Origin: Salinarimonas sp.
Lineage (GTDB): Bacteria; Pseudomonadota; Alphaproteobacteria; Rhizobiales; Beijerinckiaceae
NCBI RefSeq assembly: GCF_040111675.1
Contig: NZ_CP157794.1
Coordinates: 1,881,501-1,945,500, forward strand
Length of the DNA: 64,000 nt
Direction: 5' to 3'
The notes under the pieces are model-generated. The model made no database searches. It was given only the letters and a program-made list of their open reading frames with translations, and was not told the origin of the DNA. Of this stretch, positions 1 to 9,973 are shown one piece after another. A program made the position numbers and the translations under genes. The first letter of the stretch is position 1. Every line of letters starts with the position of its first letter.

Positions 1-1291
1 GATCTTCGCGGGGCGGATCACCGCGCTGGTTCTCGCGACGCAGCTCCTGGTGCTCGCCGCGGCTTTGGCCTTCATGCCGCAGCTCGTCGGCCTCCTCGCG
101 CCGGGCTTCGTCGACGACCCCGTGCGCTACGATCTCGCGGTGGCGCTGACGCGGATCACCTTCCCCTATCTGCTCTTCGTCACCCTGGTGACGCTCTTCT
201 CGGCGGTGCTGAACGCGCACGACCGCTTCGCGGCGGCCGCGGGCGCGCCGATCCTGCTCAACGTCTCGCTGATCGCGGGGCTGCTGCTGGCGGCCTTCTT
301 CCCCACCGCCGGCCACGCCGCCGCCTGGGGCGTGGCGGTCGCGGGCGTGCTGGAGCTCCTGCTCGTCTGGTGGGACGCGGCGCGCAAGGGCCTCGCGCCG
401 AAGCTCTCCCGGCCGAAGCTCGATCCGGACGTGCGCAAGTTCTTCAGGACGCTCGGCCCCGCCCTGATCGGCTCCGCCGGCGTGCAGATCGCCATGTTCG
501 CGGACACGATCCTCGCCTCGCTGCTGCCAGCCGGCGCGGTGTCCTCGCTCTACTACGCCGACCGGCTCTACCAGCTTCCCGTCGGCGTCATCGGCATCGC
601 CGCGGGCACCGTGCTGCTGCCGGAGATGAGCCGGCGCATCGCGGAGGGGGACGTCGCCGGCGCGCACGCCGCGCAGAACCGCGCGGTCGGCCTCGTGCTG
701 GCGCTGGCCTTGCCCTGCGCGGCGGCCTTCGTGGCGATCCCCGACCTGATCATGCTCGCCCTCTTCGGCCGCGGCGCCTTCACGGCGGCGGACGCCGCGG
801 CGGCGGGCGCGGTGCTCGCGGCCTATGCGACGGCGCTGCCCGCCGTGGTGCTGATCCGCGCCGGGCTCGCGAGCTTCCACGCCCGCTCCGACACGACGAC
901 GCCCGTGATCGCCTCGCTCACCGGGGTGGCGGTCAACGTCGTCTTCAAGATCCTGCTGACCGAGCCGCTGGGCGCGCCGGGCCTCGCCATCGCCACCGCG
1001 ATCGGCGCCTGGGTGAACGTGGGCCTCCTCTTCGGCCTCGCCTGGCGGCGCGGCTGGACGGCGCCGAACGCGACGCTCGGCAAGGCGCTGGCGGTGAGCC
1101 TCGCCGGCACGATCCTGCTGGCGCTCGCGGTCTTCGCCCTGCGCGACCCCGCGGCCGCCTTCGCCGCGCGCCTGCCGGCGCTGGAGGCGGAGGCGCACCT
1201 CGCGCTCCTCGCCGCCGCGGGAGGGCTCGTCTACGGGGTCGTCGTCCTCGCGGGGCTGAAGGTCGCCCGGGTGCGGCTCGCGCGGCGCTGA
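1..1291 (+). CDS. murJ: Lipid II flippase MurJ (MviN), 5' end cut off by the window
   Basis: The reading frame is open from base 2, so the gene starts upstream of the window. About 430 C-terminal residues remain, almost entirely alternating hydrophobic helices. Family features include the stretch SSLYYADRLYQLPVGVIGIA and the following TVLLPEMSR, which are typical MurJ/MviN signatures in the MATE/MOP flippase fold. MurJ flips the peptidoglycan precursor lipid II across the inner membrane. The protein ends in a short basic tail (VARVRLARR). It converges on the patatin-like gene with an 18-bp gap. A GTG at 50 is internal, not a true start. Confidence 0.93.
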   Translation, partial: IFAGRITALVLATQLLVLAAALAFMPQLVGLLAPGFVDDPVRYDLAVALTRITFPYLLFVTLVTLFSAVLNAHDRFAAAAGAPILLNVSLIAGLLLAAFFPTAGHAAAWGVAVAGVLELLLVWWDAARKGLAPKLSRPKLDPDVRKFFRTLGPALIGSAGVQIAMFADTILASLLPAGAVSSLYYADRLYQLPVGVIGIAAGTVLLPEMSRRIAEGDVAGAHAAQNRAVGLVLALALPCAAAFVAIPDLIMLALFGRGAFTAADAAAAGAVLAAYATALPAVVLIRAGLASFHARSDTTTPVIASLTGVAVNVVFKILLTEPLGAPGLAIATAIGAWVNVGLLFGLAWRRGWTAPNATLGKALAVSLAGTILLALAVFALRDPAAAFAARLPALEAEAHLALLAAAGGLVYGVVVLAGLKVARVRLARR

Positions 1292-1309
1292 TCGCGGCGC
1301 GAGCCGCCC

Positions 1310-2458
1310 TCACGGCACGAGCTGCCGCTCGGCCTCCTGCAGCAGCTCCTGCAGGTCCGGCAGCACCCGCCGCGCCGCCTGGGCGCCGAGATCGATGGTC
1401 TCCGCCGCGCGGTGGAACTCGAACAGCCCGATGGCGCCGAGCTTCGGCGCGATCATCAGGTCCGGCGGGTCGCCGGCGAGGCGCGAGCGGGAGATCCGGT
1501 CCTGAGTGATGTTGAAGGCGTCGATCATCACGCTCGCGACGCCGGGCCCGATCCGCGGCTTGGGCGGGCGCCCGCGCACGCGATCGGCGGCGCCGCGCAC
1601 GGGGCCGAACAGGCCCCACCGCCGCGGCTCCTCGATCACCGCCTCGACGAGCTCGTCCTCCTCCTCGTCCCCCGGATGCGGCTCGAGCGACTGGATCGTG
1701 GTGCCGCGCAGCCTGAGATCGCCGTTGAGATTGACGCAGACCACGATGTCGGCCCCGAGCGCGCGCGCCGTCGTCACCGGCACGGGATTGATCAGCGCGC
1801 CGTCCATCAAGAGCCGGCCGCGGATGCGCACGGGGTCGATGATCCCCGGCAGCGCGTAGGAGGCGTTGACCGCCTGCACGAGCGGGCCCTTGGTCAGCCA
1901 GACCTCGTGGCCGGTGCCGAGCTCGGTGGCGATGGCGGCGAAGGTCTTGGGCAGGTCCTCGATGCGCAGAGACCCGAGATCGACCTCGAGCAGCTTCTTC
2001 AGCCGATGCCCGGCGATGAGCCCGGAGGCGCCGATATGGAAATCGAGCAGGCCGAGCACCCGGCGCTTGGTCAGGTCGCGGGCGAAGCGCTCGACGTCGT
2101 CGAGCTTGCCCGCCGCGTAGCAGCCGCCGACCACCGCGCCGATGGACGACCCGGCGATGACGTCGGGCTCGATCCCCGCCTCGGCGAGGACGCGCAGGAC
2201 GCCGATATGCGACCAGCCGCGCGCGGCGCCGCCGCCGAGCGCGAGGCCGATCTTGAGGCGGTTCTTCGCGCGCTGCGGCTTGGGCGGACCCTCCGGCGGC
2301 TCGGCTTCGGGCGGCGACGGCGGCGCGCCGGCGAGATCGGTCGCGACGGGGGCGGCGGCGTCCGCGGCGGCGGCGGGGGCGTGGGCCTGGGCCTGGGCCT
2401 GGGCCTGGGCCTGGGCGAGCGCCCCGGCCTCGGCTCCGAGCGTCGTCGGCTCGCTCAT
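1310..2458 (-). CDS. Patatin-like phospholipase (RssA/NTE-type serine hydrolase)
   Basis: The protein is 382 aa with a patatin fold. It has a glycine-rich oxyanion stretch (LALGGGAARGWSHIG, about residues 73-85), the nucleophile elbow GSSIG (Ser105) and the dyad aspartate in LLMDGALINP. These predict a Ser-Asp lipid acyl hydrolase acting on membrane phospholipids. Residues 1-65 are a low-complexity Ala/Pro/Gln/Glu linker containing an (Ala-Gln) repeat encoded by a hexanucleotide repeat. I chose the ATG at 2458 because a strong GGGAGG lies 8 nt upstream; an ATG 75 nt further upstream (2533) lacks such a site. The substrate is unknown. Confidence 0.85.
   Translation of the reverse strand: MSEPTTLGAEAGALAQAQAQAQAQAHAPAAAADAAAPVATDLAGAPPSPPEAEPPEGPPKPQRAKNRLKIGLALGGGAARGWSHIGVLRVLAEAGIEPDVIAGSSIGAVVGGCYAAGKLDDVERFARDLTKRRVLGLLDFHIGASGLIAGHRLKKLLEVDLGSLRIEDLPKTFAAIATELGTGHEVWLTKGPLVQAVNASYALPGIIDPVRIRGRLLMDGALINPVPVTTARALGADIVVCVNLNGDLRLRGTTIQSLEPHPGDEEEDELVEAVIEEPRRWGLFGPVRGAADRVRGRPPKPRIGPGVASVMIDAFNITQDRISRSRLAGDPPDLMIAPKLGAIGLFEFHRAAETIDLGAQAARRVLPDLQELLQEAERQLVP
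2381..2416. repeat. Tandem hexanucleotide repeat inside the patatin-like gene
   Basis: Six 6-bp units lie head to tail: one GTGGGC followed by five CTGGGC. Read on the minus strand they encode alternating Gln and Ala in the low-complexity N-terminal linker. A 6-bp unit keeps the frame when copies are gained or lost, so length variation would change only linker length. Confidence 0.9.
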
Positions 2459-2615
2459 CGCAGCGCCTCCCAAAGCCCGCCTCGCCAGATCCCCGAACAA
2501 CATGGCGCGAAACTCCTCACCGCCGTCGCCCATCCTCTCCCTCGTCTCGTGAAGGAGACCTGAACAACGCGGCGAAGGTGGGGAATGATGCGCGCCATCT
2601 TCGAAAATGCGTGGC

Positions 2616-3050
2616 TCAGCCGCCTCGTATTTTCGCGTCCTCGGCGGCCGGCGCGAGGCGCGGCCCGGCCTCTCCCGGCACGACGCGGCGATAGAAGCAG
2701 GAGCGCCGCCCCGTGTGGCAGCAGCCGCCGTCGCCCGCGACGCGCACGCGCAGCAGGAGGGCGTCCTGGTCGCAATCGGTGCGGATCTCGACGATCGTCT
2801 GGATCTGCCCGGAGGTCGCGCCCTTGTGCCAGAGCTCCCCGCGCGAGCGCGACCAGTACCAGGCCTCGCCCGTCTCCAGCGTCTTCGCCAGAGCGTCCGC
2901 GTTCATGTGCGCGAGCATGAGGATCTCGCCCGTATCCGCATCCACCGCGAGCGCCGTGACGAGCCCGTCGGCCCCGAAGCGCGGGGCGAGGACGTCGCCC
3001 TCCTCGAGGGCGGTCTTGTCGGTGAGGGTGGGGAAATCCGTGGTGTCCAT
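2616..3050 (-). CDS. hisI: Phosphoribosyl-AMP cyclohydrolase (histidine biosynthesis)
   Basis: HisI opens the purine ring of phosphoribosyl-AMP, the third step of histidine biosynthesis. The 144-aa protein shows the HisI core: the metal-binding [13 protein letters not shown] and the Cys pair in [16 protein letters not shown]. There is no fused HisE domain. The ATG at 3050 gives the usual length; in-frame extension upstream runs into low-quality sequence overlapping the promoter of the divergent AbrB-like gene. It stands alone, away from any other his biosynthesis gene in the window (hisS is not a pathway gene). Confidence 0.93.
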   Translation of the reverse strand: MDTTDFPTLTDKTALEEGDVLAPRFGADGLVTALAVDADTGEILMLAHMNADALAKTLETGEAWYWSRSRGELWHKGATSGQIQTIVEIRTDCDQDALLLRVRVAGDGGCCHTGRRSCFYRRVVPGEAGPRLAPAAEDAKIRGG

Positions 3051-3194
3051 GACGCTCGGGTCTTCTGATCGGGAGCCGGGCGCAGCAGGCGCGAGCACGG
3101 GGGGCGAGTCAAGAGTCGTTCGCCTGATGTCCGGTTCCGGCATTGACACGTCGATCTCGCTGCTTTCGTTGTGATCGCAACGGAGGACCCGGTC

Positions 3195-3446
3195 ATGATC
3201 GTGAAGCTCGTCGAGATCGGCAGCTCGTTGGGCGTCGAGCTGCCGAGAGACGTCGTCGCGCGATGCGGCTTCGGAGAGGAGATCGAGATGCACGTGACGG
3301 GCGGCACGATCGTGCTCGGCCCCCGGCGCGGTCCGCGCGAGGGCTGGGACGAGGCCTTCGCGAAGGCGGCGACCGACGGCGAGGATGCGCCGGCTGCTTC
3401 CGGCAGCGGCGCCTATGACTGGGACGAGTCGGAGTGGGAGTGGTAG
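3195..3446 (+). CDS. Orphan AbrB/MazE (SpoVT-AbrB) family protein
   Basis: The 83-aa protein starts with a swapped-hairpin AbrB/MazE motif ([19 protein letters not shown], about residues 3-21) followed by [12 protein letters not shown], as in DNA-binding antitoxins. The C-terminal 25 residues are strongly acidic and aromatic (ends DWDESEWEW). GGAGG lies 8 nt before the ATG at 3195. A TTGACA at 3143-3148 could be its -35 element. No MazF/PIN toxin gene follows: the next gene is folE on the other strand. It may be a free-standing regulator or the remnant of a toxin-antitoxin pair. Confidence 0.75.
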   Translation: MIVKLVEIGSSLGVELPRDVVARCGFGEEIEMHVTGGTIVLGPRRGPREGWDEAFAKAATDGEDAPAASGSGAYDWDESEWEW

Positions 3447-3508
3447 CGTCGCCGCGTGAGGCGGTCTCCCCGCTCTCGGGCAAGGTGCTCGTCGGGCGCG
3501 CCACAGCG

Positions 3509-3537
3509 TTTCCTTCCCTGTCGGACAGGGAAGGAAA
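3509..3537. terminator. Perfect 14-bp inverted repeat between convergent genes
   Basis: Two 14-nt arms (beginning TTTCCTTCCC and ending GGGAAGGAAA) are separated by one base. The palindrome lies 63 bp after the AbrB-like gene and 53 bp after folE, which converge on it. Its A-rich and T-rich outer ends fit a bidirectional terminator, although the minimal loop is unusual. Confidence 0.5.
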
Positions 3538-3589
3538 GCATCACGGTCGCCGGTGTCCAGAAGAGCGCGAGCGCCGCCCGCCCCTCACG

Positions 3590-4231
3590 TCACTTCCCCA
3601 GCCGCACCTGCGTGAAGAACCTGGCCTGCTCGGCCGGCTCCTCGCGGAAGAGGCCGGTGAAGACCGTCGTCACCGTCGAGGCGCCGGTCTTGCGTACGCC
3701 GCGCATGGACATGCACATGTGCTCGGCCTCGATCAGCACCGCGATGCCGCGGGGCTGGAGCGCGTCGTCGATGGCGTCGGCGATCTGCTGGGTCATGGTC
3801 TCCTGCGTCTGCAGGCGCCGCGCGAAGACGTCGACCACGCGCGCGAGCTTCGAGAGACCGACCACGCCCTTCGACGGGAAATAGGCGATATGCGCCGAGC
3901 CGACGAAGGGCACCATGTGGTGCTCGCAATGCGAATGGAACGGGATGTCGCGCACCAGCACCATGTCGCCGTAGCCCTCGACGTCCTCGAAGACCTTGGC
4001 GAGCACCGCGCCCGCATCCTCGCCGTAGCCGGAGAACAGCTCGGCATAGGCCTTGGCGACGCGCTTGGGCGTCTCGAGCAGCCCCTCGCGGTCGGGATCG
4101 TCCCCGGCGAACGCGATGAGGGTGCGCACTGCCGCCTCGGCCTCTTCCCGGCTCGGGCGCGTTATCGTTCTGGTCTCGCCGGCGACGTGCTCATCAACAC
4201 GCGCGGACAAGGTCTTAACCACGGCATCCAT
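3590..4231 (-). CDS. folE: GTP cyclohydrolase I
   Basis: FolE converts GTP to 7,8-dihydroneopterin triphosphate, the first step of tetrahydrofolate biosynthesis. The protein is 213 aa. It carries the zinc and catalytic signature [12 protein letters not shown] (Cys and two His), [13 protein letters not shown], and the second zinc Cys in [11 protein letters not shown]. The core starts at about residue 28, after a variable N-terminus. This is the canonical length for a proteobacterial FolE I. Confidence 0.96.
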   Translation of the reverse strand: MDAVVKTLSARVDEHVAGETRTITRPSREEAEAAVRTLIAFAGDDPDREGLLETPKRVAKAYAELFSGYGEDAGAVLAKVFEDVEGYGDMVLVRDIPFHSHCEHHMVPFVGSAHIAYFPSKGVVGLSKLARVVDVFARRLQTQETMTQQIADAIDDALQPRGIAVLIEAEHMCMSMRGVRKTGASTVTTVFTGLFREEPAEQARFFTQVRLGK

Positions 4232-4400
4232 GTGGCGCCTCCCGCTCTGGAACCGTCCGGCTTACGGGGAATGTCTCCCGTCGGATGCGTGTCGCGGCGC
4301 ATAGCCGCATCGGCGTCGCCGCGAGCCTCCGGCGCGCTACCCGCGAGCCCGCATTCCCCCTATATTGCCGGGTGAAAGCGGGCGAGACCCGGACGGACCG

Positions 4401-4844
4401 ATGCTGGACGACATCTACAACAAGCGCATCCTCGAGCTCGCGGCGGACATTCCCCGCCTCGGACGCCTCCCCGCGCCGCAGGCGAGCGCCACCGTGCGCT
4501 CGAAGCTCTGCGGCTCGACGGTGACGGTCGATCTCGTGGTGGAGGACGGCAAGGTGGCGGACTTCGCCCACGAGGTGAAGGCCTGCGCGCTCGGCCAGGC
4601 CGCCTCCTCGATCATGGCCCGCCACGTGGTCGGCGCGACGCCCGACGCGCTGCGAGCCGTGCGCGAGAGCATGCGCCGGATGCTCAAGGAGAACGGCCCT
4701 CCGCCGGAAGGCGAGTGGGCCGAGTGCGCCGTGCTCGAGCCCGTGCGGGACTTCAAGGCCCGCCACGCCTCGACGCTGCTGACCTTCGATGCGGTGGCGG
4801 ACGCGCTCGACAAGATCGAGGGCGAGGCCGCGCGGGTGGCCTGA
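4401..4844 (+). CDS. IscU/NifU-like iron-sulphur cluster scaffold
   Basis: The 147-aa protein has the three conserved cysteines of the IscU/NifU N-terminal fold: SKLCGSTV, VKACALGQAAS and WAECAVL. It probably assembles a transient Fe-S cluster or passes on sulphur. The ATG at 4401 begins the typical MLDDIYNKRILELA. It is a stand-alone, divergent member (no isc or suf genes nearby), of the kind often encoded near folE in Rhizobiales. It is divergent from folE and convergent with hisS. Confidence 0.83.
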   Translation: MLDDIYNKRILELAADIPRLGRLPAPQASATVRSKLCGSTVTVDLVVEDGKVADFAHEVKACALGQAASSIMARHVVGATPDALRAVRESMRRMLKENGPPPEGEWAECAVLEPVRDFKARHASTLLTFDAVADALDKIEGEAARVA

Positions 4845-4856
4845 CGGCCGCTCGCC

Positions 4857-6383
4857 TCACCGGTGCCGCGCGAGCACCTCGCGCACGGCCTCGACCATCC
4901 CCTCCACGGGCACCGAGAACTGCGCCGGGCGGGCGGCCTTCCATTCCTCGTGGGTCTCGATCTCGGTCGAGGCCTTGGCGCCCTCGATCAGGTCCTTGAT
5001 CTGCACCTCGCCGCGCTCGCGCTCGTCCGATCCCTGGATGATCACGCAGGGGCTGCGGCGACGGTCGGCGTACTTCATCTGCGCCTTCATCCCGGCCGAG
5101 CCGAGATACATCTCGGCGCGCACGCCAGCCCCGCGCAGCGTCGCCACGAGGCGCTGGTAGTCGGCCACGCGGTCGCGGTCCATGACGAGCACGATCACCG
5201 GCGCCTGCGGCTCGGCCTGCGCCAGGATCGGGCTGTTCACGAGGCGCAAGGCCGAGAGCAGCCGCGAGACGCCGATCGAGAAGCCCGTGGCCGGCACCGG
5301 TTCGGCGCGGAAACGCCCGACCAGCCCGTCGTAGCGCCCGCCGCCGCCGATCGAGCCGAAGCGGACCGGCACGCCGTCCTCGTTGGTCACGGGGAAGGTC
5401 AGCTCCGCCTCGAAGACCGGGCCGGTATAGTATTCGAGCCCGCGCACGACGGAGGGGTCGATCTGGACGCGCTCCGCGTAGTCGCCGGCTTCGACGAGCG
5501 CCGCGATCTCGCGCAGCTCGGCGACGCCGGCGAGCCCCTTCTCGGAGCCGGCGACCACCGCCTCGAGCGCGGCGAAGGTCGCCTCCAGCGTCTCGCGCTT
5601 CGCCTCGCTGAAGGCGATCACGCGCTCGGCCTGCTCGGCCGAGAGCCCCGCGCCCTTGGTGAAGTCCCCGCTCGGGTCCATGCGCCCTGCGCCGAGGAGG
5701 TCGCGCACGCCCGCGACGCCGACCTTGTCGAGCTTGTCGACGGCGCGCAGGACGGTGAGGCGGCGCCCGGCCTCGGCCTCGCCGGACAGCCCGATCGCCT
5801 CCATCACCCCGTCGAGGACCTTGCGGTTATTGACCTTGACGACGTACTGGCCGGCGAGCCCCAGCCGGTCGAGGGTGTCGGCGGCCATCATGCAGATCTC
5901 GGCGTCCGCGGCGGCGGAGGCGGCGCCCACCGTGTCGGCGTCGAACTGCATGAACTGGCGGAAGCGCCCCGGGCCGGGCTTCTCGTTGCGGAGCACCCAG
6001 CCCGACCTGTAGGAGCGGTAGGGCTTCGGCAGCGCCTCGAAATTCTCCGAGACGTAACGCGCGAGCGGGGCGGTGAGGTCGTAGCGCAGCGAGAGCCACT
6101 GCTCGTCCTCGTCCTGGAAGGAGAACACGCCCTCGTTCGGCCGGTCCTCGTCGGGCAGGAACTTGCCGAGCGCGTCGGTGTACTCCACGAGCGGCGTCTC
6201 CACCGCCTCGAAGCCGTAGAGCTCGTAGACCTCCCGGATCGCGGCGAGCATCCGCTCGGCGGCGGCGAGCTCGCCCGGGCCGCGATCGGCGAAGCCGCGC
6301 GGCACCCGCGCCTTCAGCCGGTCCGCCTTGGTCTCGCCGGTCTTGCCGCCCGTCTTGCCAGTCGTCTTGTCGGCCTTGGCCAT
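4857..6383 (-). CDS. hisS: Histidyl-tRNA synthetase
   Basis: HisS charges tRNA-His. The 508-aa class II synthetase shows motif 2 ([20 protein letters not shown]), the histidine-A stretch ([14 protein letters not shown]), motif 3 ([12 protein letters not shown]) and the C-terminal anticodon-binding domain ([15 protein letters not shown]). I chose the ATG at 6383, which gives a Lys/Thr-rich N-terminal tail ([16 protein letters not shown]) before the catalytic core; the same frame continues 69 nt upstream. The domain order and length fit the alphaproteobacterial long HisS. Confidence 0.94.
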   Translation of the reverse strand: MAKADKTTGKTGGKTGETKADRLKARVPRGFADRGPGELAAAERMLAAIREVYELYGFEAVETPLVEYTDALGKFLPDEDRPNEGVFSFQDEDEQWLSLRYDLTAPLARYVSENFEALPKPYRSYRSGWVLRNEKPGPGRFRQFMQFDADTVGAASAAADAEICMMAADTLDRLGLAGQYVVKVNNRKVLDGVMEAIGLSGEAEAGRRLTVLRAVDKLDKVGVAGVRDLLGAGRMDPSGDFTKGAGLSAEQAERVIAFSEAKRETLEATFAALEAVVAGSEKGLAGVAELREIAALVEAGDYAERVQIDPSVVRGLEYYTGPVFEAELTFPVTNEDGVPVRFGSIGGGGRYDGLVGRFRAEPVPATGFSIGVSRLLSALRLVNSPILAQAEPQAPVIVLVMDRDRVADYQRLVATLRGAGVRAEMYLGSAGMKAQMKYADRRRSPCVIIQGSDERERGEVQIKDLIEGAKASTEIETHEEWKAARPAQFSVPVEGMVEAVREVLARHR

Positions 6384-6478
6384 GGTGTCGCCGCCCGTCC
6401 GCGCGTCGTGATTGGAGCGCGACGCGATACCCCGTCGCGCGAGCGTGGGCAAGGCCGGGGTCGGCGCGGCGCGCCGGG

Positions 6479-7318
6479 TCAGCCGCGCTCCCCCGTCGCG
6501 AGCGGGACGGCGACGGCGCCTCGATCCGTCGGTACGACGAGGCTCCGGCCCTCCACCCGGATGTCCCCCGCGACCCGCCCGGGCAGCGCGATCCGCTCGG
6601 CCTCGACCAGCCGGCCGCCGCGGAAATCCACCACGACGAGCGCGTCGCGGGCCTGGACGGGCGCCACGATGTCCGGGGTCCCGTCGCCGTCCCGGTCGAC
6701 GAGGGCGTGGAGCCCGAGGGCGGTCGCGCCGAGCGCGTGGTTCGACACGCCGCGCAGCGCGTCGCGCGGGACGAGCCGGCCGTCGCGCCAGCTGGCGACG
6801 CGCAGGACGCCGCCGATATGCGGCGTCTCGATCCAGGCGACCTCCATCGCCCCGTCACCGTCGAGATCGGCGGCGCCGATCGGGTTGAGCCAGCGGTTCG
6901 CCCGCCCGATCGGCTCGCTCGCCGCCTCCTGCACGAGCGCCCCGCCCTCGACGCCGTAGACGACGAGCGCCGCGCCGAGCCGCGCATCGGCGCGCACCAC
7001 GATCACCTCGTCGCGGCCGTCGCCGTCGAGATCGGCGAGGCGCGGCGTCAGGTCCTCGAAGACGAAGCGTTCGGGCAGCCGGTGGATCAGCCGCTCCCCG
7101 CCGCGCGTCTCGACGACGAGCGCGCCCGCCTCGATCGCGTCGCCCAAGACTCCGTGGGCGTAGCGCGTCGTCGGCTCGGCGAGCCAGGCGCGGGCGACGT
7201 CGCGCCCGCCGGTGGCGACTGCGGAATGCGGGATGCGGTCCTCCGGGCCGGGGGCCTGGGCGAGGGCGGGGGCGGGGACGCTGGCGAGAAGCGCGAGCGC
7301 GAAGGCGAGACGGATCAT
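6479..7318 (-). CDS. Exported FG-GAP/VCBS-repeat protein
   Basis: The 279-aa protein begins with a clear Sec signal peptide ([21 protein letters not shown]). It then has at least three Asp-rich calcium-loop repeats of the FG-GAP/VCBS type ([39 protein letters not shown]). These predict a partial beta-propeller in the periplasm or cell surface. Such proteins are recurrent in Rhizobiales but have no assigned function. The ATG at 7318 was chosen because it starts the signal peptide. It is divergent from mccB. Confidence 0.8.
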   Translation of the reverse strand: MIRLAFALALLASVPAPALAQAPGPEDRIPHSAVATGGRDVARAWLAEPTTRYAHGVLGDAIEAGALVVETRGGERLIHRLPERFVFEDLTPRLADLDGDGRDEVIVVRADARLGAALVVYGVEGGALVQEAASEPIGRANRWLNPIGAADLDGDGAMEVAWIETPHIGGVLRVASWRDGRLVPRDALRGVSNHALGATALGLHALVDRDGDGTPDIVAPVQARDALVVVDFRGGRLVEAERIALPGRVAGDIRVEGRSLVVPTDRGAVAVPLATGERG

Positions 7319-7442
7319 GCCGCCGACGCTGCCCCCGGCCGGCCCCCGCCGCAAGCGCCTCGCGCGCTCCTCTCCCGCTTGTGATCCGCGCGGGCCTGCC
7401 GCATAACCCACGGGTCGTCACCGCGTCCCGGAGGCCTCTCCC

Positions 7443-9050
7443 GTGCCCGTCATCGCCTCGCAGATCGATCTCTCCTCCCCGCAGGCGCAGGAGAACCGCG
7501 CCGCCTGGGCCGCGCTCGCGGACGAGCTCGCGGCGCGCCGGGCGGAGGTGGCGGAGGGCGGGCCGGCCAAGGCGCGCGAGCGGCACCTCGCCCGCGGCAA
7601 GCTGCTCCCGCGCGAGCGCGTGATGCGCCTCCTCGATCCCGGCGCGCCCTTCCTCGAGATCGGCGCGCTCGCCGCCTTCGGCATGTACGAGGACGCGATT
7701 CATTCCGCCGGGCTGATCGCGGGCATCGGCCGGGTGTCGGGCCGCGAATGCATGATCGTGTGCAACGACTCGACCATCAAGGGCGGCACCTACTACCCGA
7801 TGACGGTGAAGAAGCATCTGCGCGCCCAGGAGATCGCCAGGGAGAACCGCCTGCCCTGCATCTACCTCGTCGATTCGGGCGGCGCGAATCTGCCCCACCA
7901 GACCGAGGTCTTCCCCGACCGCGAGCATTTCGGGCGCATCTTCTACAACCAGGCCACGATGTCGGGCATGGGCATCCCGCAGATCGCCTGCGTGATGGGC
8001 TCCTGCACCGCCGGCGGCGCCTACGTGCCGGCCATGTCGGACGAGACCGTGATCGTGCGCCGCCAGGGCACGATCTTCCTCGGCGGCCCGCCGCTGGTGA
8101 AGGCCGCGACGGGCGAAGTGGTCTCGGCCGAGGATCTCGGCGGGGCGGACGTGCACGCCCGCCTCTCCGGCGTCGCCGACCATTACGCCACCGACGACGC
8201 GCACGCGCTCGCCATCGTCCGACGCATCGTCGCGAACCTGAACACGGTGAAGCGCGTCGACCTCGCGCTGACCGACCCCGTCGAGCCCGCCTACGACGAG
8301 GCCGAGCTCGACGCCGTCGTCCCCACCGACCTCAAGAAGCAGTACGACATCCGCGAGGTGATCGCCCGCCTCGTCGACGGCTCGGAGTTCGACGAGTTCA
8401 AGCGCCTCTACGGCACGACGCTGATCACCGGTTTCGCGCGCATCCACGGGATGCCGGTGGGGGTCATCGGCAACAACGGCATCCTGTTCTCCGAGAGCGC
8501 GCAGAAGGGCGCGCATTTCGTCGAGCTGTGCTGCCAGCGCGGCGTGCCGCTGCTCTTCCTGCAGAACATCACCGGCTTCATGGTGGGCCGCGAGTACGAG
8601 GCCGGCGGCATCGCCAAGGACGGGGCGAAGCTCGTCACGGCCGTCGCCTGCGCGCAGGTGCCCAAGCTCACCCTCATCGTCGGCGGCTCCTTCGGCGCCG
8701 GCAATTACGGCATGTGCGGGCGGGCCTATTCCCCGCGCTTCCTGTTCATGTGGCCGAACGCGCGCATCTCGGTGATGGGCGGCGAGCAGGCCGCGAGCGT
8801 GCTCGCGACCGTGCGGCGCGACAACATCGAGGCCGAGGGCAAGGCCTGGTCGGCGGAGGAGGAGGAGGCTTTCAAGGCCCCGATCCGCGACAAGTACGAG
8901 GCCGAGGGCTCGCCCTACCACGCCACCGCGCGTCTGTGGGACGACGGCGTGATCCTGCCCTCCGAGACCCGACGCGTGCTGGCGCTGGCGCTCGCCGCCA
9001 CGCTGAACGCGCCGATCCCGCAGACCCGCTTCGGCGTGTTCCGGATGTAG
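7443..9050 (+). CDS. mccB: Methylcrotonoyl-CoA carboxylase, carboxyltransferase (beta) subunit
   Basis: This 535-aa acyl-CoA carboxyltransferase probably transfers carboxylate from biotin to 3-methylcrotonyl-CoA in leucine breakdown. Diagnostic MCC-beta stretches are [47 protein letters not shown] and the C-domain [19 protein letters not shown]. It starts at a GTG (7443) with GGAGG upstream. The biotin-carrying MccA partner is not adjacent, so the complex must be completed from elsewhere in the genome. Geranyl-CoA carboxylase is a less likely alternative. Confidence 0.9.
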   Translation: MPVIASQIDLSSPQAQENRAAWAALADELAARRAEVAEGGPAKARERHLARGKLLPRERVMRLLDPGAPFLEIGALAAFGMYEDAIHSAGLIAGIGRVSGRECMIVCNDSTIKGGTYYPMTVKKHLRAQEIARENRLPCIYLVDSGGANLPHQTEVFPDREHFGRIFYNQATMSGMGIPQIACVMGSCTAGGAYVPAMSDETVIVRRQGTIFLGGPPLVKAATGEVVSAEDLGGADVHARLSGVADHYATDDAHALAIVRRIVANLNTVKRVDLALTDPVEPAYDEAELDAVVPTDLKKQYDIREVIARLVDGSEFDEFKRLYGTTLITGFARIHGMPVGVIGNNGILFSESAQKGAHFVELCCQRGVPLLFLQNITGFMVGREYEAGGIAKDGAKLVTAVACAQVPKLTLIVGGSFGAGNYGMCGRAYSPRFLFMWPNARISVMGGEQAASVLATVRRDNIEAEGKAWSAEEEEAFKAPIRDKYEAEGSPYHATARLWDDGVILPSETRRVLALALAATLNAPIPQTRFGVFRM

Positions 9051-9171
9051 CGCCGCCTCTCGGGGGCGTGCGCGAGCGGGACGGCTCGGGGAAAGTGCGG
9101 GTTGAAACGGCCACGCTCTTCTGAAAACGTATCGGCGCGGCGCGCTACGGCGCCGCGACCGGAGACGCCAG

Positions 9172-9444
9172 ATGAAGACGACCCTTCTCGCCTGCGCCGC
9201 GCTCGCTCTCGTGCTCGGCGCCTGCAGCCCCAACTCGCGCACCGACCGCGCGCTCGCCGGCGGCGCGATCGGCGCCGGCACCGGCGCTGTGATCGGCGCG
9301 GCTGCGACGAACACGGCCGGCGGCGCCCTGGTCGGCGGCGTGCTCGGCGGCGCCGCGGGCGCGATCATTGGCGCGGAGACGACGCCGGCCAACTGCACGG
9401 CCCGCGGTCGCGACGGGCGGCTCTATCGCGTTCAATGCCCTTAA
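9172..9444 (+). CDS. Small glycine-zipper outer-membrane lipoprotein
   Basis: The 90-aa protein has a lipoprotein signal with lipobox LGAC (mature Cys at about residue 20). A glycine-zipper follows (GGAIGAGTGAVIGAA and GGVLGGAAGAIIGAE) and the protein ends with a CTARGRDGRLYRVQC Cys pair. This matches the YMGG/OmpA-17-type Gly-zipper family anchored in the outer membrane. Function is unknown; such proteins are usually envelope-stress related. Confidence 0.8.
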   Translation: MKTTLLACAALALVLGACSPNSRTDRALAGGAIGAGTGAVIGAAATNTAGGALVGGVLGGAAGAIIGAETTPANCTARGRDGRLYRVQCP

Positions 9445-9511
9445 GCCACGGGCTTTACGGATTATTATCGCCGCTTTGAGAGCGTGGGGCCGAACCTGAC
9501 GCGAAGGCCCC

Positions 9512-9973
9512 ATGCTCAACCGTTCCAGCCTCAGCCGGATCATCTATTTCAGCCGCTGCGCGCTCGACCGCGACGCGCTTCTGCGCGACGACCAGCTCGA
9601 CAAGCTCGTTCGCGCGAGCCGCAGGCAGAACGAGTTCGCCCTGATCACCTCTATCCTGGTGCTCGACAGGGGCTGGTTCTGCCACATGCTGGAGGGCGAT
9701 CGCGACGCGCTCAACGGCACCTTCCGCCGAATCGCCGCCGATAACCGGCACAAGGAGGTGCGCATCGTCGAATGGCGCGAGATCCCGCGTCGCGAGCTCC
9801 TGCCTTCGCTCGAGCTCCTCGATCGCAACCTGATCACCCAGGACATCCTCGACAAGTTCGCGCTCGACGACGCGTTCACGCGCGGCACGCCCAAGCCGAG
9901 TCTCGTTCACGCCTGCATCCTCGCGCTTCAGCAGAACCTGCTCGCCAAGCGCGGCATCGAGGCCCTGACATGA
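9512..9973 (+). CDS. BLUF-like blue-light sensor with substituted photocycle glutamine
   Basis: Residues 7-100 align with the flavin-binding BLUF domain: IIYFSR (Tyr12), SRRQNEFALIT (Asn40), HMLEG and RRIAADNRHKEVRIVEW. Tyr12 and Asn40 are retained. The glutamine that BLUF photochemistry depends on (normally FFQxLEG) aligns with His58 (WFCHMLEG), and the usual C-terminal Trp/Met segment is absent. About 45 residues of helical tail follow. The stop overlaps a 14-codon ORF that in turn overlaps the response-regulator gene, so these form one transcription unit. It may be a non-photochemical flavin or redox sensor. Confidence 0.8.
   Translation: MLNRSSLSRIIYFSRCALDRDALLRDDQLDKLVRASRRQNEFALITSILVLDRGWFCHMLEGDRDALNGTFRRIAADNRHKEVRIVEWREIPRRELLPSLELLDRNLITQDILDKFALDDAFTRGTPKPSLVHACILALQQNLLAKRGIEALT

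Noticed and set aside
2381..2416. Short tandem repeat considered as a CRISPR or regulatory array
   Set aside because: Units are only 6 bp with no spacers and are in frame within a coding region.
3447..3589. Search for a MazF-type toxin after the AbrB-like gene
   Set aside because: Only a palindrome and no reading frame with toxin motifs.
7443..9050. Propionyl-CoA or acetyl-CoA carboxylase beta for the carboxyltransferase
   Set aside because: The [19 protein letters not shown] and VDSGGANLP stretches are typical of methylcrotonyl-CoA carboxylase.
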